Shown here: positions 1 to 11,361 of the stretch, in pieces
Position numbering within the stretch: the stretch's first letter is position 1
How the letters are laid out: the number at the start of each line of letters is the position of its first letter
NCBI GenBank assembly: GCA_028583605.1
Contig: CM053329.1
Span: 13,130,501-13,194,500, forward strand
Length of the DNA stretch: 64,000 nt
Direction of reading: 5' to 3'
Source: Dastarcus helophoroides
Lineage: Eukaryota > Arthropoda > Insecta > Coleoptera > Bothrideridae
The notes under the pieces: model-generated
The model's input: only the letters and a program-made list of their open reading frames with translations
Told to the model about the DNA's origin: nothing
Database searches by the model: none
Made by a program: the position numbers and the translations under genes

Positions 1-1820
1 GTCCTCCTGTAAAAAAAAACCACAGCTTTCGACTTTCTATGAAAAATTCTGAATATTTCTCAACACTCCATATGTTTTAAATTTACCTTTTTTCAAAATC
101 TTCTTTTTTTAAAATTTAGATTTTTCCAAAAGTGTCTAGTTTTTCAAAAATTTGACTATTTCAATGTTTCGACTTTTTGAATGTATCGGCTTTTCTCAAA
201 ACTTTGATTTTTTTGAAGATTTTATTCTTTTCAGAGAATACTTAATTTTGTGAGAAACCGTTTTTTTTAATTCCTCCTGTTTTTTTAAAATCCTGCTTTT
301 CTCAGAACTTCGACTTATTTAAAAAAAAATCCACTTGTTTCAGATTTTTTGATTTGTTTCATATTTTTCGACTTTTCAAGAATCTCCTTTTCAAAATTTA
401 CCCTTATTAGATTTCAATTTTTTTTAACGTGTCTAGTTTTTTCAAAAGTGATTTTAATTTCAAGTTTATTTCAACATTTTTTACTCCCTTTCAAATTTTA
501 AACTAGTTTGAAAATTTTTATTTCTTTGAAAATTTTGACACTTTAAACATTTTCAGTTTTTTAAAATATTTCTGCTTTTTTGGAGTGTTTGAAAAGCTCG
601 GTTTTTATTAATTTCACGATTTCACAATTTCATCACAGAATTCCACTTATTTAAAAAAATCGACTTGTTTCAGATTTTTCGATTTGTTTCAGACTTTTCG
701 ACTTTTTAAGAATCTCCTTTTCAAAATTTACTCTTATTAGATTTCAGTTTTTTCAGCATGTCTAGTTTTTTTCAAAAGTGATTTTTTTTAGGTTATTTCA
801 ACATTTATTACTCGCTTTTAAAATATTTCTGCTTTTTTGGAGTGTTTGAAAAGCTCGGTTTTTATTAATTTCACGATTTCACAATTTCATCACAGAATTC
901 CACTTATTTAAAAAAAATCTACTTATTTTAGATTTTTCGATTTGTTTCAGATTTTTCGACTTTTTAAGAATCTCTTTTTCAAAATTGACTCTTATTAGCT
1001 TTCAATTTTTTGAGCATGTCTGACTTTTTAAAAAAATATTTTTTTTCAAGATTTCGAGTTTGTTTCAACATCCCTTTCAAATTTTAAACTATTTTTGAAA
1101 GTTTTATTTCTTTGAAAATATTGATACTTTTTAAAAATTTTAAGCCTTTTAAAATATTTTAAGCCTTTTAAAATATTTCTGCTTTTTTGGAGTGTTTAAA
1201 AAGTTCGACTTTTATTAATTTCACGTTTTGAAAATCCCCACATTTTTGGAAATTTCGACATTTCTTTAATATCGGCCTTTTTTAAAATTTCAATTCTGTT
1301 TTAGAAACTTTAGACGACTTTCCTTTATAATTTTCACGTTTTTTTAAACATCAAATATTTCTAAGTTTAGACATATTGCAAATTTTTAATTTCGATCTTC
1401 TTCGCAAAATTGAAACTTTTTTGGAAATTTTCACTTACTTTATTTAAATGGCAATTTTGCATTTTCTCCAAATTTTTCTTTTTTTTTACTTTCATCTTTT
1501 TTTTTTAAATTGTGATTCTTAAAGATTTCAGTTTTTTCTTAAAAATTAGTTCAACTTAAAAAAAGATAGATTTATTTTGAAAACTTTTATTTTTCTGAAA
1601 AATACAACATTATTTATTTTTTTTTAGAATTTCTTCTTCTTGAAATCTTGAGTTGTTTAAGAATTTAAATTTTTGAAAATTTTTGGGGCGGCTTTCTTTC
1701 GAATTATTTAAAAAACATTTCAAGCTTTTCGAATTTTTCATTCATTCTTTTAAAATATCTCTTTTTTTAAAATATTCGACCATTTCTCAAAATTTCAACT
1801 TTCTTCGAACTTTTTTTGTA
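1..1820. repeat. AT-rich degenerate filler with irregular tandem units
   Basis: No gene is seen. The sequence is built from short T-rich and A-rich phrases of the type TTTTCAAAATTTCGACTTTT. Between about 310 and 1210 a larger unit recurs: the phrase TCTGCTTTTTTGGAGTGTTT starts near 571, 828 and 1178, so units are roughly 260 to 350 bases. The same phrase vocabulary fills other parts of the window, including the inside of transposons. Confidence 0.8.
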
Positions 1821-1838
1821 TAACGAACTATCAAAAAG

Positions 1839-2400
1839 CGTTAGAGCAACCTTTGTTTTTTTGGTGGAACGGACTGGTCCTTGGTTATCTACAAAAATTG
1901 AAATATAAATAAGAAAAAAATTTTGACATAAAAGAACATTAATAAAGGTAGTGTAATTTCTTAACTCTTAAGAAAAAGTTAAAATTCCTTTAAAACATTC
2001 AAAATTTATAAGGAGTAGATTTTGAAAAAATGAAAACTTAAAAAAGAAGTCAAAATTTAAAAAATATAGAATGTTGAGAAATGATCAGAATTGTTCAAAG
2101 AAAGTCAAAATGAGATAAGAAATCATCAACTCTGTTGTGGTTTTTTTACATGAGGATTCATTTTGGTGGAACGGACTTGTCCTTGATTATCTTTAAAAAT
2201 TGAAATACAAATTTTGTCCCCTTAAACCAAGAAAGATTAAAAAACACAACAAAGGTTGCTCTAACGCGTTTCGACAGCCAAGCTATCATCTTCAGAGGGA
2301 TAACTCCGAAGAGCTCTCTGAAGATGATAGCTTGGCTGTCGAAACGCGTTAGAGCAACCTTTGTTATGTTTTTTAATTTTTCTTAGTTTCAGGGGGTTTT
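1839..2400. repeat. dispersed hammerhead-bearing element, fragment plus head-to-head palindrome
   Basis: A partial copy lies near 1839-1920. From about 2162 a better copy runs from TTGGTGGAACGGAC to a GC-richer end with AACGCGTTTCG. It is followed immediately by an inverted second end, so 2235-2380 is a near-perfect palindrome around a short spacer near 2296-2312. Copies of the same ~130 bp unit recur at about 2790-2935, 2935-3110, 3115-3235, 6920-7055 and 57056-57193. No coding potential is seen. Confidence 0.75.
2313..2355 (+). ncRNA. hammerhead-ribozyme-like motif, best copy
   Basis: Read as RNA, the order of parts is that of a type I hammerhead. Stem I strand GCUCU is followed by CUGAAGA (fits CUGANGA), then stem II GAUAGC / loop UUG / GCUGUC (6 pairs, one G-U), then GAAA. 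Next comes the short palindrome ACGCGU as a minimal stem III, then U as the cleavage-site nucleotide, and AGAGC, which pairs fully with GCUCU. The misfit is one extra U between A9 and stem II. Minimal stem III with a palindromic loop is known from hammerheads of Penelope-like retroelements. Activity is not shown by the sequence. Confidence 0.45.
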
Positions 2401-2935
2401 TCAAAATGTCCATTTTTCTAACAATAAATTAGGACTTAAAATTTCCAATCGTTTCACAATATTTACCTTTCTCGATACAACTAAGCATGATTCGAATATT
2501 CAGAATTTTAAGACAAAGTCAAACCTTTCGAAAAGGTCTCAAAAATGGCCAAAAAATTTGACACATACGAAATTTTCCGAGGGAAACTTAATTTTTTGGA
2601 AAAAAGGTAGAGTTTTGCAAAAAAGGTAAAATTTTGGGAAAAACATATATTTTTTTAATTCTTTAGAATCTGAAAGAAATATCAAATTTGGATCTTAAAT
2701 CCGAAATTTTGGAAATAACTAAAAATTGAGTGCTTGAATTTTGAGAGGCTAAAATGTCTAAGAAAACTATAATTTGCCTTTTTTGTAAAACGGACTGGTC
2801 CTTGGTTATTTTTAAAAATTGAATAACAAATCTTGTCCCTGAAACCAAGAAAGATTAAAAAACACAACAGAGGTTGCTCTAACGCGTTTCGATAGCCAAC
2901 CTATCATGTTTAGAGAGATACTGAATCTCTCGGAT
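2400..2935. repeat. long dispersed repeat ending in the hammerhead-bearing unit (copy 1)
   Basis: This stretch matches 56450-57190 phrase by phrase. Shared text includes CCTTTCTCGATACAACTAA, AAAATGGCCAAAAA, TTTTGGGAAAAACA, AATTCTTTAGAATCTGAAAG and GAAAACTATAATTTGCC, in the same order and spacing, before both copies enter the ACGGACTGGTCC unit. The low-complexity part is therefore the body of a mobile or duplicated element rather than random AT-rich DNA. No open frame worth naming. Confidence 0.65.
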
Positions 2936-3110
2936 CTCTCTGAAGATGATAACTTGACTATCGAAACGCGTTAGAGCAACCTCTGTTGTGTTTTTTAATC
3001 TTTCTTGGTTTCAGGTCAAGATTTGTATTCCAACTTTGTTGCGTTTTTTAAATTTTTCTTGGTTTCAGGGGACAAGATTTGTATTTCATTTTTGAAGATA
3101 TCCAAAGACC
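2860..3110. repeat. second head-to-head palindrome of the hammerhead-bearing element
   Basis: The left arm carries AACGCGTTTCGATAGCC and the right arm GGCTATC-type partners with CGAAACGCGTT, around the spacer near 2920-2937. The right-arm motif at 2935-2980 keeps CUGAAGA, GAAA, ACGCGU and AGAGC, but stem II has two mispairs at its tip. In the left arm CUGA is changed to CUAA, while stem II stays paired (GAUAG with CUAUC). Downstream, the phrase TTTTTTAATCTTTCTTGGTTTCAGG is tandemly repeated. Confidence 0.65.
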
Positions 3111-3114
3111 GGTC

Positions 3115-3235
3115 CGTTCCACCAAAAGAGTAGTCCTTGATTATCTTTAAAAATTGTCTCTGAAACCAACAAAGATTAAAAAACACAACAGTTGCTCTAA
3201 CGCGTTTCCATAGCCAAGCTCTCATCTTTAGAGAG
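3115..3235 (-). repeat. single degenerate copy of the hammerhead-bearing element
   Basis: One arm only, entered through CCACCAAAAGAGTAGTCCTTG and ending in CTAACGCGTTTCCATAGCC. On the minus strand the ribozyme-like core reads CUAAAGA, so a core base is lost and this copy is unlikely to fold as a working hammerhead. Confidence 0.6.
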
Positions 3236-3889
3236 AAATTGGTTAAAATTGCTAGTTTTTTTTTTGAAAATATTCACGCTTTTTTAATATTTAAACTTTT
3301 TGTAAATATTTTGACATTTTTCCAAATTTTCACATTTTATTTCTAAATTTCGACTTTTTTAAATTTAAGACCTTTTTAAAATAATTTTGAAAAGTTCGAC
3401 TTCTTTTGAAAGTCAATATTTTTTAACATTTCAATTTATTTTTTCGAAAATTTATATATGCCACTAAAAATGTCTTTTTGGTACTTTTGGAAATTTACAG
3501 ATTTTCAAAATTTCGATTTTTTAAAATGCTTGACCATTTTTAAAATTTTGATTTTTTTTTAAATTTCTATCAAAATTTGAAATTTATACACGCCAGCATT
3601 TGGATTTTTTTACAAAATTCGGATATTCTTTCAAAATTCCAATTTCAATATCAAAAATTCGAAGTTTTCTTTTTAATTTCAAAACTCCTCTCAGCATTTC
3701 GGTCTTTTTCAAATTTTTGGTTACAGTTTCAGTATTTACGTTTTTGCCTAAAAGTTGATTTTTTTTCTAAAAAATTTCGGTCACAGTTTCAATTTTTATG
3801 TTTTTTCCTAAAATTTAGAAATTCTCCTATTCATTTTTTTTTTGTAGGAAGTTTGAAAATTTGGAATTTCAAAAAATTTGGAATGTTTT
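3236..3889. repeat. AT-rich filler, no gene
   Basis: Degenerate TTTCAAATTT and AAATTTCGAC phrases. An open frame of about 105 codons exists on the plus strand at 3577-3894, but its Phe/Lys/Ser-rich content simply reflects the T-rich repeat, and there is no domain or splice logic. Confidence 0.7.
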
Positions 3890-6800
3890 TTTGAAATTTC
3901 AATTTTTTCTAAAGAATTTAGAAATTAAATTAACTTTATCAATGTTAATTTTTTCAAAATTTTTTTCTAAACTCACAATTGCTATTTTTCTAAGAATTTG
4001 ACTTTCTCTTCAAAATTTGACCTTATTCTTCAAGTTTCAACATTTTTCTTCAAATATTTTACTCTAAACTCAATAACCTACCATTTTTTTTTTTTCATTT
4101 TGACTCGAAACCCAAAAATTCAAAAATTTTGTAGTTGTAGATTCGCTTAAAACATTAAATCTTGTTATTTTAGAAATGTTCCTTATGAATTTTGAATGTT
4201 TTTTTGAAATTTCAACTTTTTCTTAAGAATTCAGAAATTATACTACCCTTTTCTCTCAAACATTTGACATTATTCATTAATATTCAACATTTTTTTCCAA
4301 ATATTTTACCCTAAACTCAATAACTAGGAGTATTTTTTTAATTTTGACTCGAAACCCAAAAATTTAAAAATTGTGTTATTGTAGATTCGTTTAAAACATT
4401 TAAATCTTGTTATTTAAGAAATCTTTTTTATATATTTCAAAGGTTTTTTTTGGAATTTCAAGTTTTTCTTGAAAATGCAGAACTTACACCACCTTTATCA
4501 GTTCTTTTTTCAAACATTTTTTTCCAAATCTCCAATTTCCATTTTTCTAAGATTTGATTTTCCCTTAAAATTTTGACATTATTATTTCAGTTTCAACATT
4601 CTTCTCCAAATATTTTACTCTAGACCCAATAACTTACGATTTTTTTTTAATTTTGACTCGAAACCCAAAAATCTAAAAAATTTGTAATTGTAGATTCGTT
4701 TAAAACACTAAATCTTGATATTTTAAAAATTTTCTTTATAAATTTCAATTGTTTTTTATAAATGTCAACTTTTTCTAAAGAATTTAGAAATGACACTAGC
4801 TTTATCAGTGTTCTTTTTTCAAAATTGTTTTCTAAACTCCCAGTTTCTATTTTTCTAATAATTTGACTTTATATTTGCTTAAAACATTAGATTTTGTTAT
4901 TTTAGAAATGTTCCTTATAAGTTTCAAATGTTTTTTTGGAATTTTAACTTTTTCTCAAGAATTTAGAAATTACACTAGCTTTATTAAGGTTCTTTTTTTT
5001 AATTGTTTTCTAAACTTCCAATTTCTATTTTTCTAAGATTTTGATTTTCTCTTAAAAACTTGACATTATTTTTTAGGTTTCAACATTTTTCTCCAAATAT
5101 TTTGCTCTAGGTTTAAGAACTTATGAGTTTTTTTTTTCATTTTGAATCGAAACCTAGATATTTAAAAATGTTGTAATTGTAGATTTGTTTGAAACACTAA
5201 ATCTTGTTAATTTAGAAAAGTTCCTTATAAATTTCGATTGTTTTTTTGGAATTTCAACTTTTTCTTAAGAATTTAAAAATTACACTACCTTTATCAATGT
5301 TCTTTTTTGAAAAATTTTATTCGAAACTCGCAATTGCTATTTTTCTAAACATTTGACCTTTTCTTAAAAATGTGACATTTTTCTTTAAGTTACAACATTG
5401 TTCTCCAAATATTTTACTGTAGACTCAATAACCTTTGATTTTTTTTAATTTTTGGCTTAAAACCCAAAAATCTAAAACTTTGTAATTGTAGATTGACTTA
5501 AAACATTATATCTTGTTATTTTAGTAGCGTTCCTTATAAATTTTGAAAGTTTTTTAAAATTTAACTTTTTTCGTAAGAATTCAGGAATCATACTTTCTTT
5601 ATCAATGTTGTCTTGTTTAAAAAAATTTTCTAAGCTTGCAATTGCTATTTTTTTAAGAATTGGATTTTTTCTTAAAAATTTGACATTCTTCTTTAAGTTT
5701 GAACATTTTTCTCCAAATGTTTTACTCTAGACTCAATGACTTACGATTTTTTTTAGTTTCGACTCGAACATCTACAAAATGTGTAATTGTAGATTCGTTT
5801 AAAACACTAAATTTTGTTATTTTAGAAGTGTTCCTTATAAATTTCGATTGTTTTTTTGGAATTTTAACTTTTTCTTAAGAATTCAAAAATTACACTATCT
5901 TTGTCAATGTTCTTATTTGAAAAATTTTATTCGAAACTCGCAATTGCTATTTTTCCAAACATTTGACTTTCTCTGGAAAATTTGACATTTTTCTTCAAGT
6001 TTCAACATTTTTCTTCAAGTTTCAACATTTTTCTTTAAATATTTTACTGTAGACTCAATAATCTACGATTTTTTTTTAATTTTGGATCGAAACTCAAAAA
6101 TCTAAAAATTTTATAATTGTAGATTCGCCTAAAACATTAAATCTTGTTATTTTAGTAACGTTTTTTATAAATTTCGAATGTTTTTTTGGAATTTCAACTT
6201 TTTTTTAAGAATTCAGGAATTATACTTCCTTTACCAATGTTGTCCTATTCAAATTTTGTTTCTAAACTTGCAATTGCTATTTTTCTAAGAATTGGACTTT
6301 TTCTTAAAAATTTGACATTCTTCTTTAAGTTTTAACATTTTTCTCCAAATGTTTTACTCTGTACTCAATAACTTACGATTTTTTAAAATTTTGCCTTGAA
6401 ACCCAAAAATCTAAAAATTTAATAATCGTAGGTTCGTTTAAAACATTAAATCTTGTTTTTTTGGAAATGTTCATTTCTTTTAACGACGTTTTTAACTTTG
6501 ACTTGAAACCCAAACATATAAAAATGTTGTAATTGTAGTAGATTCGTTTAAAACATTAAATCTTGTTTTTCTAGAAATGTTTCTTATAAATTTTGAATGT
6601 TTTTTTGGAAATTTAACTTTTTCTTAAGAGTTCAGAAATTACACTACCTTTATCAATGTTGTTTTCTTCAAAATTTTTTTCTAAGCTCCATATCGCTATT
6701 TTTCTAATAATTTGACTCTTTCTTAAAAATTTGATATTATTCTTTAAGTTTCAACATTTTTCTTCAAATAATTGACTCTAGACTCAATAAGCTACGATTT

Positions 6801-7480
6801 TTTTCTAATTTTGGCTCGAAACCCAATAATCCAAAAAATTTTTAATTCTAGATTCGTTTAAAACATTAAATTATGTTTTTTTAATATTTCCTTTAAATTT
6901 TAAACAGTTTCTTAAATTTGATGGAACGGACTGGTCCTTGGTTATCTTCAAAAATTGAAACACAGAACTTGTCCCCTGAAACCAAGAAAAATTAAAAAAC
7001 ACAACAAAGGTTGCTCTAACGCGTTTCGACAGCCAAGCTGTCATCTTCAGAGAGAAACTTAAAATTTCAACTTTTTCCTAAGAATTCAGAAATTATACTA
7101 CCTTCATCAATGTTCTTTTTCTGAAAAGTTTTTTCTTAACTCACAATTCCTATTTTTCTAAGAATTTGACTTTCTCTTAAAAATTTGACATTATTCTTCA
7201 ATATTTTTTCCAAATATTATACTCTAGACTAAATAACTTTTTTTTCAAATTTTTTTTCTTAACCCACAATTGCTATTTTATTAATAATTTGACTTTCTCT
7301 TGAAAGTGACATTTTTATTTCAGTTTCAACATTTGTCTCCAAATATTTTACTCTAGACTCAGTAATTAACGATATTTTTTTAAATTTTGCCTCGAGACCC
7401 AAAAATCTAAAAATTTAATAATCGTAAATTCATTTAAAACATTAAATCTTGTTTTTTTTAGAAATGTTCATTTCTTTTAA
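3890..7480. repeat. tandem satellite, unit about 310 bp, roughly ten copies
   Basis: Marker phrases recur in fixed order: CGAAACCCAAAAAT, then GTAGATTCGTTTAAAACATT, then AAATCTTGTTATTTTAG, then TTTATCAATGTTCTT. The GTAGATTCG marker lies near 4136, 4381, 4688, 5178, 5490, 5790, 6118, 6428, 6537 and 6850, mostly 300 to 328 apart, with some short units. The array is interrupted near 6920-7065 by a hammerhead-bearing element. Copies are diverged and carry indels, so the array is old. Confidence 0.8.
6920..7065 (-). mobile_element. hammerhead-bearing element inserted in the satellite array
   Basis: Runs from TGATGGAACGGACTGGTCC to the end AAGCTGTCATCTTCAGAGAG, then returns to satellite text. The minus-strand motif over 7013-7055 has stem I UCUCU/AGAGC (4 of 5 pairs), CUGAAGA, one extra U, a perfect stem II GACAGC/GCUGUC, GAAA and ACGCGU. 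Compared with the copy at 2313, the stem II change GAUAGC to GACAGC turns a G-U pair into a G-C pair, so pairing is kept. Confidence 0.6.
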
Positions 7481-9660
7481 CGACGTGAAATATCGTCTTT
7501 GTTATGAAAATTTCGATGAAGTTTTTATTATTGTTTTTTTATTTAAAAATTTCTCCAAACCTTGTTTTTTTTCTTTATTATTTATTATTTTACTTTGAAA
7601 TAGAAGTTATTACTAAGTCATAACTTTGTTTTGAAAATGGATCCAATCCCGAAATTGTTAATTTTTTTTTCGATGTTTTAAGTTTAAACTTAAGATTCTG
7701 CTAAATATTTTTCGTTTTTTTTTTGTTCAAAATTTCGACATTTTTTGCATTACTTCCCATGTGAGAAATGTTAATTACTTCCTATTTTCACTTTTGTAAC
7801 AAATTTTGGTTATACATTAAAAAGTCCAAGAAAATTATTTTGATGTAACTTGGACAAATTGATTTTGTCTGGACAAAATTTCAATTTTAACTTTTTTTGT
7901 TGTTGCTCGCTTAAAAACTCAAAATTTCAACTTTTTTTAAAAATGTTGGTTTTATTTTCGAGATCTTAAAGTTATTTATGAACCTGGTATTCAGTCAGAA
8001 ACTTGGACTTTTTTTGGTAATTCCAAGTTTACACTTTTAATGGTTTACCTTTTGTAAAAATTCACTTGTAAGCGGGAATAATTTGTTATAATTTAAATAT
8101 AAGAATTTCGTCGTCTTCTCTAAATTCCGAAACTTTTAATCACGAAATGGCGCTTTACCCCCCTCCATTTCTCCCCCCTCAAAATCTTGAGTAGTTTTTG
8201 TTATAAATTTTAAACTTCTTTCATAAAATTCCTGGATGCGAATCTGCCTACAAACTTCATCAGGAGTGACAATTTAGGGCGGCCAAATTCTAATGGACAC
8301 GCAGGTAGCTGAAGATTTATGAACGCTCTTGATTCGAATACATCTCAATATTTCGTCTTAATGTCAAAATTTTAAAAGTTTGGCTATTTTCGGGAAATTT
8401 TGTAACATGCAGCTTTTTGTCAGGTTTGAAAATTCTTAAAAGTTCAACCTTTTTAGTAAATTCTAAATTTAAACCTTGAATTATTACAATTTTTCATAAA
8501 ATTACGACTAAATTTGGAAGTTCCAAGAAATGTTATTTGTTTTTAATTTCATTTTTTTGTCAACATTTCGATTTTTCATAAAAATGTTTAACTTTAATTT
8601 AAAATTCATTACATTTGACCAAAATTCTGACTTAAAAAAATAGAATATCGTCTCCTTTTTGAAATTTCAATTTCTGGAAATTAAGTTCTTTTCTAAAAAA
8701 AAACCAGCTTAAACTTGAAAATTGCTTCTATCACGAAAATCCGATTTTCTACTTGAAATCTCTTTAAACTTTTTGTCAAGAATTATGATTTATTAATTAC
8801 AATATTTGGAATTTAATCTGAACGCTTTGGCTTTTTTTCATCAAAATTTCAAATTTTTCCGGAAACTGTGAATCTTACAAGTTTTAGTTATTATAAATTT
8901 CGAGTTCTCTACAGAATATTGACCATCAACATTTTTGAATTATAAAATAAATACCATTCGTTTTAAAAATTACAATTTGGAATTTCTCGAAGTTTTAATT
9001 ATATAATTTTTTTGCACGGGAATTCGATCTTATTTTAAAAAGTTCCACGTTAACCTTTAAATTGGTTTGTAGTTATTTTAAAAGTTTGCTTTTAAAACCA
9101 AAATTTCGACTTCAAGACTAAAATTTTTTTCCTCAAAATTTCAACTATTTTCAAAATTTCTGGTTCAAATTTAAATAATTTTAAATTATGAGTGTTTCTC
9201 GAAATTTACATCCTTTTCTCTTGCCCTAATTTTGTACGCTCTTAAAATATTTACGTTTTTCTGGCAATTTTTATTGTTATCTCGAAAATTCCATGTTCTC
9301 AAAATCTCGAGTTAAAAATAATTATTTCAAATGCCGACTATTTCTTGAAAGTTTCAGTTATCTCTTAAAATTCGGAGTTTCAACTCAAAATTTTCGTATT
9401 CAGTTTCTTTCGAAATTTGAGGAACTTTTTATTTTATAAACTTCAAAGTTTTTCTTCAATATTCTAATTAATTTTTGCTGAAAATTTTGTTGCTAAACCT
9501 TAAATGTTTTGTTTGTTTTTTAAAATTCCGATGTTAAAATTGAAATTTGGTCATTTTATTCAAAACTTCAACCTTTCTCTTTACATTTTCAGATAATCAT
9601 CGAAATTTTGAGAAAGAAATCAATATTTAAAATTTTAATGTATATTTTGTAAATAATACA
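7481..9660. repeat. AT-rich intergenic filler, no gene seen
   Basis: Irregular low-complexity sequence without clear tandem units. Short GC-richer islands near 8150-8300 (CCCCCCTCCATTTCTCCCCCC and following) carry no frame or motif that I recognise. The first ordinary-looking sequence starts near 9600. Confidence 0.6.
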
Positions 9661-9954
9661 CAATATCTATTGACAGCTACAGATGTTTCAAAGAGTTGAA
9701 GTCCGGAGGAACGAAAGGATACGAAAATTAAAATCACAGAATGAAAGAATCGTTTACCAAGTGAATACAATAACGGGCAGTACGTCCAAAATAGAAGAAA
9801 GCAAATATACGATAATATTTATTTTAGTTGTTTACATTATTTTTGAAATAAACAATGTTATTTAAGCCAAATTTGTTTTTACCCTCTAATGACAACCACC
9901 ATTTACCCACGGGCACCACAAAATTAATAAACAGTTCCATGGAAAGCAGACGCT

Positions 9955-11202
9955 TTATTCCTGAATTTGTCCCAATAAAAGAGGTTTTCCTTTTGGATTG
10001 TCGAATTTTTCCGGCGTTTTTATATCCATAATCATAGCAATGCTGGTGAATAAAACTATCAGCATAAGCATAATTATACAAATTCCGGTCAAAATTCCAA
10101 CAGTTAAGTATGAGTGCTCAATAAAGATCTCAACTAGAGGCGGTTTATTTTGGCCTTGAGAAAATTCATTCCCTCTTTCATTAGCATTATCTTGATTCGG
10201 TTTGTCCCCCGAATCTTCCGCTCTTTTGCTTCGTTTCAATATTTTTCTAAATATCTCCACCTGCATCATGGGTATCTTCAGAATGACATCATTATTTTCG
10301 ACGCTTCTGAAGGTTTCATCCTTGTAGACGTAAGAGCGCCCGTACGGCACTCTAATTTTCGAAATATGAAACATCTCATGTCTGCATTTCAAACTTTCAA
10401 TAGACCAAAAATTTTTGATTGTGCTTCGAGCGAATTGAAAAGTTAGTTCTTTTGAGTAAACATTGATCAGTTCTACCCCATCTTCTCTTCCGTAAATCGA
10501 AATTCCAAATTCCTGTGGCAAGTCTATCGTAAAAATCTTACCTTTTTGCTTCAAAATGACACCCCTACCTAAGTAAAGCAAAACATTTTTATCTACCAGT
10601 AAACGGTCTTCAGTAATAACGTGCATATTTTTTTTGAATCTGATGACATTTCGAGGAGTTATCTTTGGGCTTCTGGAGCTAGTATACGCAAATAGGAGAT
10701 TGGAAATACCCCCAAGTTGTAAATATACTTGCCGCATTATCGTATCATGATATTGTAATGTATCTTTTTTTGTCATGTTTACGTAATCGTCAAAATAATA
10801 CATAAAAATACCCGACGAGTTAAAGAAATTTCGGTTTAGCACATCAGAAGCTCCTTTACGTATTACATTTGAAGTACTTCCGTTGGCGCTACTCAAGAGG
10901 TGAACTGGATCTTCGGCCATCGGTATATACAGTTGATTTGCCCGATATTTTACCTGTGAGAGAAATGAATAGACAGTAGCTCCATTATCGTAACGTTCCA
11001 GGAAATCCTCGCAAGCCAGAACGGGTTCCACAAAGACTATCAGAGATTTCTGCAAAATTTTGTCCAGGTAGTTGTCAGATTTTTTCCCTTGATACTGTGG
11101 AGCTTCCAACGTTTGAGTGCCCCATATGTACAACGGCACGTAATCGGCAAAATGTGCTTTTCTGAACAACAAAATTAAAAGGCAAAAAAATTTGATAAAC
11201 AT
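9955..11202 (-). CDS. V-type proton ATPase subunit S1 / Ac45-like accessory protein
   Basis: A 415-residue single-exon reading frame. Residues 1-18 look like a signal peptide; a long luminal region follows with VPLYIWG near residue 22. A furin-type site RSKR lies at 324-327, one membrane span at about 365-391, and a cytosolic tail with KTPEKFDNPKGK. A span followed by an (F/R)FD(D/N)PKG tail is typical of Ac45 (ATP6AP1), which guides and regulates the V-ATPase in acidic compartments. The usual FSYHC-like luminal cysteine motif is replaced near 285-293 by VPYGRSYVY, so this may be a diverged paralogue. The gene lacks introns, which also fits a retrocopy, but the frame is intact. The TAA stop overlaps an AATAAA on the minus strand, and another AATAAA lies about 135 bases downstream. 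Confidence 0.8.
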   Translation of the reverse strand: MFIKFFCLLILLFRKAHFADYVPLYIWGTQTLEAPQYQGKKSDNYLDKILQKSLIVFVEPVLACEDFLERYDNGATVYSFLSQVKYRANQLYIPMAEDPVHLLSSANGSTSNVIRKGASDVLNRNFFNSSGIFMYYFDDYVNMTKKDTLQYHDTIMRQVYLQLGGISNLLFAYTSSRSPKITPRNVIRFKKNMHVITEDRLLVDKNVLLYLGRGVILKQKGKIFTIDLPQEFGISIYGREDGVELINVYSKELTFQFARSTIKNFWSIESLKCRHEMFHISKIRVPYGRSYVYKDETFRSVENNDVILKIPMMQVEIFRKILKRSKRAEDSGDKPNQDNANERGNEFSQGQNKPPLVEIFIEHSYLTVGILTGICIIMLMLIVLFTSIAMIMDIKTPEKFDNPKGKPLLLGQIQE

Positions 11203-11235
11203 TTTGAAATTTTCAAATTTGTACTTGACAATTAA

Positions 11236-11361
11236 ATGTCAATACAATTTGTTTTATTATTTGAATGGAGGCTTAGCATTAAGAATTACATTATTATTAT
11301 GTCAATACAATTTGTTTTATTATTTGAATGGAGGCTTAACATTAGGAATTACATTATTAGG
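11236..11361. repeat. 63-bp tandem duplication just upstream of the Ac45-like gene
   Basis: Two units of exactly 63 bases start at ATGTCAATACAATTTG. They differ at only a few sites (GCTTAGCATTAAG against GCTTAACATTAGG). The pair begins 34 bases 5' of the start codon on the minus strand, so it lies in the leader or promoter region. The high identity means a recent duplication. Confidence 0.85.

Noticed and set aside
9683..9865. 60-codon plus-strand frame beside the Ac45-like gene
   Set aside because: Overlaps its 3' flank; hydrophobic tail only, with no start context or homology that I can see.
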